DNA of 64,000 bases. It comes from Auanema rhodensis (Eukaryota > Nematoda > Chromadorea > Rhabditida > Rhabditidae). The stretch lies in the NCBI GenBank assembly GCA_964057225.1, contig OZ059900.1, forward strand, positions 25,807,638 to 25,871,637, given 5' to 3'. The notes under the pieces are model-generated. The model was not told the origin of the DNA. It worked only from the letters and a program-made list of their open reading frames with translations, and did not search any database. The translations under genes were made by a program, and so were the position numbers. Each line of letters starts with the position of its first letter. Position 1 is the stretch's first letter. Shown piece after piece: positions 1 through 13,100 of this stretch.

Positions 1-3000
1 ATGCTAATTTCCTTAATTTTCTAACCCCTGTTTTTTTGTCGTGAAAGTGGAACTAGACGTTGTACGAACAATTTTGAGCTAGGTTTCATTGACATTGCAT
101 CAGTTTGAACACATGAAATCGTAAGTCAAAACCTTGTTTACAGCGAAATTTCCAAAAACTGGTTTTCCAGCATAATAAAATATTTCTCATGGGAAATACT
201 GTGTTTTTGTATTTTTCTAGTGTTCAACATGTAAAATGCTTCATTTTAGTATGTAACACGCTGAAATTCGTTGCATTTGACGACTCATATGAACAAAAAT
301 CGATTTAATCAATATTAGCCATAAGGGGCGTGCCCTCAGAATATGCTAATTTCCTTAATTTTCTAACCCCTGTTTTTTTGTCGTGAAAGTGGAACTAGAC
401 GTTGTACGAACAATTTTGAGCTAGGTTTCATTGACATTGCATGAGTTTGAACACATGAAATCGTAAGTCAAAACCTTGTCTACAGCGAAATTTCCAAAAA
501 CTGGTTTTCCAGCATAATAAAATATTTCTCATGGGAAAAACTGTGTTTTTGTATTTTTTTAGTGTTCAGCATGTAAAATGCGTCATTTTAGTATGTAAAA
601 CGCTGAAATTCGTTGCATTTGACGACTCATATGAACAAAAATCGATTTTATCAATATTAGCCATAAGGGGCGTGCCCTCAGAATATGCTAATTTCCTTAA
701 TTTTCTAACCCCTGTTTTTTTGTCGTGAAAGTGGAACTAGACGTTGTACGAACAATTTTAAGCTAGGTTTCATTGACATTGCATGAGTTTGAACACATGA
801 AATCGTAAGTCAAAACCTTGTTTACAGCGAAATTTCCAAAAACTGGTTTTCCAGCATAATACAATATTTCTCAAGGGAAAAACTGTGTTTTTATATTTTT
901 CTAGTGTTCAGCATGTGAAATGCTTAATTTTAGTATGTAACACGCTGAAATTTGTTGCATTTGACGACTCATATGAACAAAAATCGATTTAATCAATATT
1001 AGCCATAAGGGGCGTGCCCTCAGAATATGCTAATTTCCTTAATTTTCTAACCCCTGTTTTTTTGTCGTGAAAGTGGAACTAGACGTTGTACGAACAATTT
1101 TGAGCTAGGTTTCATTGACATTGCATCAGTTTGAACACATGAAATCGTAAGTCAAAACCTTGTTTACAGCGAAATTTCCAAAAACTGGTTTTCCAGCATA
1201 ATAAAATATTTCTCATGGGAAATACTGTGTTTTTGTATTTTTCTAGTGTTCAACATGTAAAATGCTTCATTTTAGTATGTAACACGCTGAAATTCGTTGC
1301 ATTTGACGACTCATATGAACAAAAATCGATTTTATCAATATTAGCCATAAGGGGCGTGCCCTCAGAATATGCTAATTTCCTTAATTTTCTAACCCCTGTT
1401 TTTTTGTCGTGAAAGTGGAACTAGACGTTGTACGAACAATTTTAAGCTAGGTTTCATTGACATTGCATGAGTTTGAACACATGAAATCGTAAGTCAAAAC
1501 CTTGTTTACAGCGAAATTTCCAAAAACTGGTTTTCCAGCATAATACAATATTTCTCAAGGGAAAAACTGTGTTTTTATATTTTTCTAGTGTTCAGCATGT
1601 GAAATGCTTAATTTTAGTATGTAACACGCTGAAATTTGTTGCATTTGACGACTCATATGAACAAAAATCGATTTAATCAATATTAGCCATAAGGGGCGTG
1701 CCCTCAGAATATGCTAATTTCCTTAATTTTCTAACCCCTGTTTTTTTGTCGTGAAAGTGGAACTAGACGTTGTACGAACAATTTTGAGCTAGGTTTCATT
1801 GACATTGCATGAGTTTGAACACATGAAATCGTAAGTCAAAACCTTGTTTACAGCGAAATTTCCAAAAACTGGTTTTCCAGCATAATACAATATTTCTCAT
1901 GGGAAATACTGTGTTTTTGTATTTTTCTAGTGTTCAGAATGTAGAATGCTTCATTTTAGTACGTAACACGCTGAAATTCGTTGCATTTGACGACTCATAT
2001 GAACAAAAATCGATTTAATCAATATTAGCCATAAGGGGCGTGCCCTCAGAATATGCTAATTTCCTTAATTTTCTAACCCCTGTTTTTTTGTCGTGAAAGT
2101 GGAACTAGACGTTGTACGAACAATTTTGAGCTAGGTTTCATTGACATTGCATGAGTTTGAACACATGAAATCGTAAGTCAAAACCTTGTTTACAGCGAAA
2201 TTTCCAAAAACTGGTTTTCCAGCATAATAAAATATTTCTCATGGGAAATACAGTGTTTTTGTATTTTTTTAGTGTTCAGCATGTAAAATGCGTCATTTTA
2301 GTATGTAAAACGCTGAAATTCGTTGCATTTGACGACTCATATGAACAAAAATCGATTTTATCAATATTAGCCATAAGGGGCGTGCCCTCAGAATATGCTA
2401 ATTTCCTTAATTTTCTAACCCCTGTTTTTTTGTCGTGAAAGTGGAACTAGACGTTGTACGAACAATTTTGAGCTAGGTTTCATTGACATTGCATGAGTTT
2501 GAACACATGAAATCGTAAGTCAAAACCTTGTTTACAGCGAAATTTCCAAAAACTGGTTTTCCAGCATAATACAATATTTCTCATGGGAAATACTGTGTTT
2601 TTGTATTTTTCTAGTGTTCAGAATGTAGAATGCTTCATTTTAGTACGTAACACGCTGAAATTCGTTGCATTTGACGACTCATATGAACAAAAATCGATTT
2701 AATCAATATTAGCCATAAGGGGCGTGCCCTCAGAATATGCTAATTTCCTTAATTTTCTAACCCCTGTTTTTTTGTCGTGAAAGTGGAACTAGACGTTGTA
2801 CGAACAATTTTGAGCTAGGTTTCATTGACATTGCATGAGTTTGAACACATGAAATCGTAAGTCAAAACCTTGTTTACAGCGAAATTTCCAAAAACTGGTT
2901 TTCCAGCATAATAAAATATTTCTCATGGGAAATACAGTGTTTTTGTATTTTTTTAGTGTTCAGCATGTAAAATGCGTCATTTTAGTATGTAAAACGCTGA

Positions 3001-4400
3001 AATTCGTTGCATTTGACGACTCATATGAACAAAAATCGATTTTATCAATATTAGCCATAAGGGGCGTGCCCTCAGAATATGCTAATTTCCTTAATTTTCT
3101 AACCCCTGTTTTTTTGTCGTGAAAGTGGAACTAGACGTTGTACGAACAATTTTGAGCTAGGTTTCATTGACATTGCATGAGTTTGAACACATGAAATCGT
3201 AAGTCAAAACCTTGTTTACAGCGAAATTTCCAAAAACTGGTTTTCCAGCATAATACAATATTTCTCATGGGAAATACTGTGTTTTTGTATTTTTCTAGTG
3301 TTCAGAATGTAGAATGCTTCATTTTGATATGTAAAACGCTGAAATTCGTTGCATTTGACGACTCATATGAACAAAAATCGATTTTATCAATATTAGCCAT
3401 AAGGGGCGTGCCCTCAGAATATGCTAATTTCCTTAATTTTCTAACCCCTGTTTTTTTGTCGTGAAAGTGGAACTAGACGTTGTACGAACAATTTTGAGCT
3501 AGGTTTCATTGACATTGCATGAGTTTGAACACATGAAATCGTAAGTCAAAACCTTGTTTACAGCGAAATTTCCAAAAACTGGTTTTCCAGCATAATAAAA
3601 TATTTCTCATGGGAAATACAGTGTTTTTGTATTTTTTTAGTGTTCAGCATGTAAAATGCGTCATTTTAGTATGTAAAACGCTGAAATTCGTTGCATTTGA
3701 CGACTCATATGAACAAAAATCGATTTTATCAATATTAGCCATAAGGGGCGTGCCCTCAGAATATGCTAATTTCCTTAATTTTCTAACCCCTGTTTTTTTG
3801 TCGTGAAAGTGGAACTAGACGTTGTACGAACAATTTTGAGCTAGGTTTCATTGACATTGCATGAGTTTGAACACATGAAATCGTAAGTCAAAACCTTGTT
3901 TACAGCGAAATTTCCAAAAACTGGTTTTCCAGCATAATACAATATTTCTCATGGGAAATACTGTGTTTTTGTATTTTTCTAGTGTTCAGAATGTAGAATG
4001 CTTCATTTTAGTACGTAACACGCTGAAATTCGTTGCATTTGACGACTCATATGAACAAAAATCGATTTAATCAATATTAGCCATAAGGGGCGTGCCCTCA
4101 GAATATGCTAATTTCCTTAATTTTCTAACCCCTGTTTTTTTGTCGTGAAAGTGGAACTAGACGTTGTACGAACAATTTTGAGCTAGGTTTCATTGACATT
4201 GCATGAGTTTGAACACATGAAATCGTAAGTCAAAACCTTGTTTACAGCGAAATTTCCAAAAACTGGTTTTCCAGCATAATAAAATATTTCTCATGGGAAA
4301 TACAGTGTTTTTGTATTTTTTTAGTGTTCAGCATGTAAAATGCGTCATTTTAGTATGTAAAACGCTGAAATTCGTTGCATTTGACGACTCATATGAACAA
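1..4400. repeat. Large satellite duplication 1, left copy
   Basis: The monomer order E, A', D, E+, D, B, A, B, A, C, A, B, A (marks 189 to 4293) recurs at 16418-20817 with a constant offset of 16417 bp, which is 48 monomers plus the extra T near 10980. Rare variants match copy for copy, including GTCTACAGC with GGAAAAACTG at 531/16948, AATTTTAAGC near 756/17173, and the E copy with TTTATC at 1215/17632. The left limit is the window edge. The exact right limit lies inside the monomer marked 4293. Confidence 0.85.
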
Positions 4401-7400
4401 AAATCGATTTTATCAATATTAGCCATAAGGGGCGTGCCCTCAGAATATGCTAATTTCCTTAATTTTCTAACCCCTGTTTTTTTGTCGTGAAAGTGGAACT
4501 AGACGTTGTACGAACAATTTTGAGCTAGGTTTCATTGACATTGCATGAGTTTGAACACATGAAATCGTAAGTCAAAACCTTGTTTACAGCGAAATTTCCA
4601 AAAACTGGTTTTCCAGCATAATACAATATTTCTCATGGGAAATACTGTGTTTTTGTATTTTTCTAGTGTTCAGAATGTAGAATGCTTCATTTTGATATGT
4701 AAAACGCTGAAATTCGTTGCATTTGACGACTCATATGAACAAAAATCGATTTTATCAATATTAGCCATAAGGGGCGTGCCCTCAGAATATGCTAATTTCC
4801 TTAATTTTCTAACCCCTGTTTTTTTGTCGTGAAAGTGAAACTAGACGTTGTACGAACAATTTTGAGCTAGGTTTCATTGACATTGCATCAGTTTGAACAC
4901 ATGAAATCGTAAGTCAAAACCTTGTTTACAGCGAAATTTCCAAAAACTGGTTTTCCAGCATAATACAATATTTCTCAAGGGAAAAACTGTGTTTTTATAT
5001 TTTTCTAGTGTTCAGCATGTGAAATGCTTAATTTTAGTATGTAACACGCTGAATTTTGTTGCATTTGACGACTCATATGAACAAAAATCGATTTAATCAA
5101 TATTAGCCATAAGGGGCGTGCCCTCAGAATATGCTAATTTCCTTAATTTTCTAACCCCTGTTTTTTTGTCGTGAAAGTGGAACTAGACGTTGTACGAACA
5201 ATTTTAAGCTAGGTTTCATTGACATTGCATGAGTTTGAACACATGAAATCGTAAGTCAAAACCTTGTTTACAGCGAAATTTCCAAAAACTGGTTTTCCAG
5301 CATAATACAATATTTCTCAAGGGAAAAACTGTGTTTTTATATTTTTCTAGTGTTCAGCATGTGAAATGCTTAATTTTAGTATGTAACACGCTGAAATTTG
5401 TTGCATTTGACGACTCATATGAACAAAAATCGATTTAATCAATATTAGCCATAAGGGGCGTGCCCTCAGAATATGCTAATTTCCTTAATTTTCTAACCCC
5501 TGTTTTTTTGTCGTGAAAGTGGAACTAGACGTTGTACGAACAATTTTGAGCTAGGTTTCATTGACATTGCATGAGTTTGAACACATGAAATCGTAAGTCA
5601 AAACCTTGTTTACAGCGAAATTTCCAAAAACTGGTTTTCCAGCATAATACAATATTTCTCATGGGAAATACTGTGTTTTTGTATTTTTCTAGTGTTCAGA
5701 ATGTAGAATGCTTCATTTTAGTACGTAACACGCTGAAATTCGTTGCATTTGACGACTCATATGAACAAAAATCGATTTAATCAATATTAGCCATAAGGGG
5801 CGTGCCCTCAGAATATGCTAATTTCCTTAATTTTCTAACCCCTGTTTTTTTGTCGTGAAAGTGGAACTAGACGTTGTACGAACAATTTTGAGCTAGGTTT
5901 CATTGACATTGCATGAGTTTGAACACATGAAATCGTAAGTCAAAACCTTGTTTACAGCGAAATTTCCAAAAACTGGTTTTCCAGCATAATAAAATATTTC
6001 TCATGGGAAATACAGTGTTTTTGTATTTTTTTAGTGTTCAGCATGTAAAATGCGTCATTTTAGTATGTAAAACGCTGAAATTCGTTGCATTTGACGACTC
6101 ATATGAACAAAAATCGATTTTATCAATATTAGCCATAAGGGGCGTGCCCTCAGAATATGCTAATTTCCTTAATTTTCTAACCCCTGTTTTTTTGTCGTGA
6201 AAGTGGAACTAGACGTTGTACGAACAATTTTGAGCTAGGTTTCATTGACATTGCATGAGTTTGAACACATGAAATCGTAAGTCAAAACCTTGTTTACAGC
6301 GAAATTTCCAAAAACTGGTTTTCCAGCATAATACAATATTTCTCATGGGAAATACTGTGTTTTTGTATTTTTCTAGTGTTCAGAATGTAGAATGCTTCAT
6401 TTTGATATGTAAAACGCTGAAATTCGTTGCATTTGACGACTCATATGAACAAAAATCGATTTTATCAATATTAGCCATAAGGGGCGTGCCCTCAGAATAT
6501 GCTAATTTCCTTAATTTTCTAACCCCTGTTTTTTTGTCGTGAAAGTGAAACTAGACGTTGTACGAACAATTTTGAGCTAGGTTTCATTGACATTGCATGA
6601 GTTTGAACACATGAAATCGTAAGTCAAAACCTTGTTTACAGCGAAATTTCCAAAAACTGGTTTTCCAGCATAATAAAATATTTCTCATGGGAAATACAGT
6701 GTTTTTGTATTTTTTTAGTGTTCAGCATGTAAAATGCGTCATTTTAGTATGTAAAACGCTGAAATTCGTTGCATTTGACGACTCATATGAACAAAAATCG
6801 ATTTTATCAATATTAGCCATAAGGGGCGTGCCCTCAGAATATGCTAATTTCCTTAATTTTCTAACCCCTGTTTTTTTGTCGTGAAAGTGGAACTAGACGT
6901 TGTACGAACAATTTTGAGCTAGGTTTCATTGACATTGCATGAGTTTGAACACATGAAATCGTAAGTCAAAACCTTGTTTACAGCGAAATTTCCAAAAACT
7001 GGTTTTCCAGCATAATACAATATTTCTCATGGGAAATACTGTGTTTTTGTATTTTTCTAGTGTTCAGAATGTAGAATGCTTCATTTTAGTACGTAACACG
7101 CTGAAATTCGTTGCATTTGACGACTCATATGAACAAAAATCGATTTAATCAATATTAGCCATAAGGGGCGTGCCCTCAGAATATGCTAATTTCCTTAATT
7201 TTCTAACCCCTGTTTTTTTGTCGTGAAAGTGGAACTAGACGTTGTACGAACAATTTTGAGCTAGGTTTCATTGACATTGCATGAGTTTGAACACATGAAA
7301 TCGTAAGTCAAAACCTTGTTTACAGCGAAATTTCCAAAAACTGGTTTTCCAGCATAATAAAATATTTCTCATGGGAAATACAGTGTTTTTGTATTTTTTT

Positions 7401-8390
7401 AGTGTTCAGCATGTAAAATGCGTCATTTTAGTATGTAAAACGCTGAAATTCGTTGCATTTGACGACTCATATGAACAAAAATCGATTTTATCAATATTAG
7501 CCATAAGGGGCGTGCCCTCAGAATATGCTAATTTCCTTAATTTTCTAACCCCTGTTTTTTTGTCGTGAAAGTGGAACTAGACGTTGTACGAACAATTTTG
7601 AGCTAGGTTTCATTGACATTGCATGAGTTTGAACACATGAAATCGTAAGTCAAAACCTTGTTTACAGCGAAATTTCCAAAAACTGGTTTTCCAGCATAAT
7701 ACAATATTTCTCATGGGAAATACTGTGTTTTTGTATTTTTCTAGTGTTCAGAATGTAGAATGCTTCATTTTGATATGTAAAACGCTGAAATTCGTTGCAT
7801 TTGACGACTCATATGAACAAAAATCGATTTTATCAATATTAGCCATAAGGGGCGTGCCCTCAGAATATGCTAATTTCCTTAATTTTCTAACCCCTGTTTT
7901 TTTGTCGTGAAAGTGAAACTAGACGTTGTACGAACAATTTTGAGCTAGGTTTCATTGACATTGCATCAGTTTGAACACATGAAATCGTAAGTCAAAACCT
8001 TGTTTACAGCGAAATTTCCAAAAACTGGTTTTCCAGCATAATACAATATTTCTCAAGGGAAAAACTGTGTTTTTATATTTTTCTAGTGTTCAGCATGTGA
8101 AATGCTTAATTTTAGTATGTAACACGCTGAATTTTGTTGCATTTGACGACTCATATGAACAAAAATCGATTTAATCAATATTAGCCATAAGGGGCGTGCC
8201 CTCAGAATATGCTAATTTCCTTAATTTTCTAACCCCTGTTTTTTTGTCGTGAAAGTGGAACTAGACGTTGTACGAACAATTTTGAGCTAGGTTTCATTGA
8301 CATTGCATCAGTTTGAACACATGAAATCGTAAGTCAAAACCTTGTTTACAGCGAAATTTCCAAAAACTGGTTTTCCAGCATAATAAAATA
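3951..8390. repeat. Large satellite duplication 2, left copy
   Basis: The monomer order B, A, C, D', D, B, A, C, A, B, A, C, D' (marks 3951 to 8055) recurs at 21394-25833 with a constant offset of 17443 bp, 51 monomers plus one base. Both copies share the rare CTGAATTTTG change in the D' monomers (near 5050 and 8130; 22493 and 25571) and GTGAAACTAG following some C copies. After D' the left copy continues with type A and the right copy with type E, which fixes the right limit near 8390. Confidence 0.85.
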
Positions 8391-10106
8391 TTTCTCATGG
8401 GAAATACAGTGTTTTTGTATTTTTTTAGTGTTCAGCATGTAAAATGCGTCATTTTAGTATGTAAAACGCTGAAATTCGTTGCATTTGACGACTCATATGA
8501 ACAAAAATCGATTTTATCAATATTAGCCATAAGGGGCGTGCCCTCAGAATATGCTAATTTCCTTAATTTTCTAACCCCTGTTTTTTTGTCGTGAAAGTGG
8601 AACTAGACGTTGTACGAACAATTTTGAGCTAGGTTTCATTGACATTGCATGAGTTTGAACACATGAAATCGTAAGTCAAAACCTTGTTTACAGCGAAATT
8701 TCCAAAAACTGGTTTTCCAGCATAATACAATATTTCTCATGGGAAATACTGTGTTTTTGTATTTTTCTAGTGTTCAGAATGTAGAATGCTTCATTTTAGT
8801 ACGTAAAACGCTGAAATTCGTTGCATTTGACGACTCATATGAACAAAAATCGATTTAATCAATATTAGCCATAAGGGGCGTGCCCTCAGAATATGCTAAT
8901 TTCCTTAATTTTCTAACCCCTGTTTTTTTGTCGTGAAAGTGGAACTAGACGTTGTACGAACAATTTTGAGCTAGGTTTCATTGACATTGCATGAGTTTGA
9001 ACACATGAAATCGTAAGTCAAAACCTTGTTTACAGCGAAATTTCCAAAAACTGGTTTTCCAGCATAATAAAATATTTCTCATGGGAAATACTGTGTTTTT
9101 GTATTTTTCTAGTGTTCAGCATGTAAAATGCTTCATTTTAGTATGTAACACGCTGAAATTCGTTGCATTTGACGACTCATATGAACAAAAATCGATTTAA
9201 TCAATATTAGCCATAAGGGGCGTGCCCTCAGAATATGCTAATTTCCTTAATTTTCTAACCCCTGTTTTTTTGTCGTGAAAGTGGAACTAGACGTTGTACG
9301 AACAATTTTGAGCTAGGTTTCATTGACATTGCATGAGTTTGAACACATGAAATCGTAAGTCAAAACCTTGTTTACAGCGAAATTTCCAAAAACTGGTTTT
9401 CCAGCATAATAAAATATTTCTCATGGGAAATACAGTGTTTTTGTATTTTTTTAGTGTTCAGCATGTAAAATGCGTCATTTTAGTATGTAAAACGCTGAAA
9501 TTCGTTGCATTTGACGACTCATATGAACAAAAATCGATTTTATCAATATTAGCCATAAGGGGCGTGCCCTCAGAATATGCTAATTTCCTTAATTTTCTAA
9601 CCCCTGTTTTTTTGTCGTGAAAGTGGAATTAGACGTTGTACGAACAATTTTGAGCTAGGTTTCATTGACATTGCATGAGTTTGAACACATGAAATCGTAA
9701 GTCAAAACCTTGTTTACAGCGAAATTTCCAAAAACTGGTTTTCCAGCATAATAAAATATTTCTCAAGGGAAAAACTGTGTTTTTATATTTTTCTAGTGTT
9801 CAGCATGTGAAATGCTTAATTTTAGTATGTAACACGCTGAAATTCGTTGCATTTGACGACTCATATGAACAAAAATCGATTTAATCAATATTAGCCATAA
9901 GGGGCGTGCCCTCAGAATATGCTAATTTCCTTAATTTTCTAACCCCTGTTTTTTTGTCGTGAAAGTGGAACTAGACGTTGTACGAACAATTTTGAGCTAG
10001 GTTTCATTGACATTGCATGAGTTTGAACACATGAAATCGTAAGTCAAAACCTTGTTTACAGCGAAATTTCCAAAAACTGGTTTTCCAGCATAATAAAATA
10101 TTTCTC

Positions 10107-13100
10107 ATGGGAAATACTGTGTTTTTGTATTTTTCTAGTGTTCAGCATGTAAAATGCTTCATTTTAGTATGTAACACGCTGAAATTCGTTGCATTTGACG
10201 ACTCATATGAACAAAAATCGATTTAATCAATATTAGCCATAAGGGGCGTGCCCTCAGAATATGCTAATTTCCTTAATTTTCTAACCCCTGTTTTTTTGTC
10301 GTGAAAGTGGAACTAGACGTTGTACGAACAATTTTGAGCTAGGTTTCATTGACATTGCATCAGTTTGAACACATGAAATCGTAAGTCAAAACCTTGTTTA
10401 CAGCGAAATTTCCAAAAACTGGTTTTCCAGCATAATAAAATATTTCTCATGGGAAATACTGTGTTTTTGTATTTTTCTAGTGTTCAACATGTAAAATGCT
10501 TCATTTTAGTATGTAACACGCTGAAATTCGTTGCATTTGACGACTCATATGAACAAAAATCGATTTAATCAATATTAGCCATAAGGGGCGTGCCCTCAGA
10601 ATATGCTAATTTCCTTAATTTTCTAACCCCTGTTTTTTTGTCGTGAAAGTGGAACTAGACGTTGTACGAACAATTTTGAGCTAGGTTTCATTGACATTGC
10701 ATGAGTTTGAACACATGAAATCGTAAGTCAAAACCTTGTTTACAGCGAAATTTCCAAAAACTGGTTTTCCAGCATAATAAAATATTTCTCATGGGAAAAA
10801 CTGTGTTTTTGTATTTTTCTAGTGTTCAGCATGTAAAATGCTTCATTTTAGTATGTAGCACACTGAAATTTGTTGCATTTGACGACTCATATGAACAAAA
10901 ATTGATTTTATCAATATTAGCCATAAGGGGCGTGCCCTCAGAATATGCTAATTTCCTTAATTTTCTAACCCCTGTTTTTTTTGTCGTGAAAGTGGAACTA
11001 GACGTTGTACGAACAATTTTGAGCTAGGTTTCATTGACATTGCATGAGTTTGAACACATGAAATCGTAAGTCAAAACCTTGTCTACAGCGAAATTTCCAA
11101 AAACTGGTTTTCCAGCATAATAAAATATTTCTCATGGGAAATACAGTGTTTTTGTATTTTTTTAGTGTTCAGCATGTAAAATGCGTCATTTTAGTATGTA
11201 AAACGCTGAAATTCGTTGCATTTGACGACTCATATGAACAAAAATCGATTTTATCAATATTAGCCATAAGGGGCGTGCCCTCAGAATATGCTAATTTCCT
11301 TAATTTTCTAACCCCTGTTTTTTTGTCGTGAAAGTGGAACTAGACGTTGTACGAACAATTTTGAGCTAGGTTTCATTGACATTGCATGAGTTTGAACACA
11401 TGAAATCGTAAGTCAAAACCTTGTTTACAGCGAAATTTCCAAAAACTGGTTTTCCAGCATAATAAAATATTTCTCAAGGGAAAAACTGTGTTTTTATATT
11501 TTTCTAGTGTTCAGCATGTGAAATGCTTAATTTTAGTATGTAACACGCTGAAATTTGTTGCATTTGACGACTCATATGAACAAAAATCGATTTAATCAAT
11601 ATTAGCCATAAGGGGCGTGCCCTCAGAATATGCTAATTTCCTTAATTTTCTAACCCCTGTTTTTTTGTCGTGAAAGTGGAACTAGACGTTGTACGAACAA
11701 TTTTGAGCTAGGTTTCATTGACATTGCATGAGTTTGAACACATGAAATCGTAAGTCAAAACCTTGTTTACAGCGAAATTTCCAAAAACTGGTTTTCCAGC
11801 ATAATAAAATATTTCTCATGGGAAATACTGTGTTTTTGTATTTTTCTAGTGTTCAGCATGTAAAATGCTTCATTTTAGTATGTAACACGCTGAAATTCGT
11901 TGCATTTGACGACTCATATGAACAAAAATCGATTTAATCAATATTAGCCATAAGGGGCGTGCCCTCAGAATATGCTAATTTCCTTAATTTTCTAACCCCT
12001 GTTTTTTTGTCGTGAAAGTGGAACTAGACGTTGTACGAACAATTTTGAGCTAGGTTTCATTGACATTGCATCAGTTTGAACACATGAAATCGTAAGTCAA
12101 AACCTTGTTTACAGCGAAATTTCCAAAAACTGGTTTTCCAGCATAATAAAATATTTCTCATGGGAAATACTGTGTTTTTGTATTTTTCTAGTGTTCAACA
12201 TGTAAAATGCTTCATTTTAGTATGTAACACGCTGAAATTCGTTGCATTTGACGACTCATATGAACAAAAATCGATTTAATCAATATTAGCCATAAGGGGC
12301 GTGCCCTCAGAATATGCTAATTTCCTTAATTTTCTAACCCCTGTTTTTTTGTCGTGAAAGTGGAACTAGACGTTGTACGAACAATTTTGAGCTAGGTTTC
12401 ATTGACATTGCATGAGTTTGAACACATGAAATCGTAAGTCAAAACCTTGTCTACAGCGAAATTTCCAAAAACTGGTTTTCCAGCATAATAAAATATTTCT
12501 CATGGGAAAAACTGTGTTTTTGTATTTTTTTAGTGTTCAGCATGTAAAATGCGTCATTTTAGTATGTAAAACGCTGAAATTCGTTGCATTTGACGACTCA
12601 TATGAACAAAAATCGATTTTATCAATATTAGCCATAAGGGGCGTGCCCTCAGAATATGCTAATTTCCTTAATTTTCTAACCCCTGTTTTTTTGTCGTGAA
12701 AGTGGAACTAGACGTTGTACGAACAATTTTAAGCTAGGTTTCATTGACATTGCATGAGTTTGAACACATGAAATCGTAAGTCAAAACCTTGTTTACAGCG
12801 AAATTTCCAAAAACTGGTTTTCCAGCATAATAAAATATTTCTCATGGGAAATACAGTGTTTTTGTATTTTTTTAGTGTTCAGCATGTAAAATGCGTCATT
12901 TTAGTATGTAAAACGCTGAAATTCGTTGCATTTGACGACTCATATGAACAAAAATCGATTTTATCAATATTAGCCATAAGGGGCGTGCCCTCAGAATATG
13001 CTAATTTCCTTAATTTTCTAACCCCTGTTTTTTTGTCGTCAAAGTGGAACTAGACGTTGTACGAACAATTTTGAGCTAGGTTTCATTGACATTGCATGAG

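Noticed and set aside
531-728. 65-codon open frame beginning MGKTVFLYF or MGNTVFLYF, repeated in about half of the satellite monomers
   Set aside because: It is open or closed according to single satellite variants (CGATTTTATC keeps it open, CGATTTAATC closes it; CTCAAGGG removes the ATG). The pattern follows monomer type, not coding constraint, and there is no start context, domain or signal. It is treated as a by-product of the repeat.
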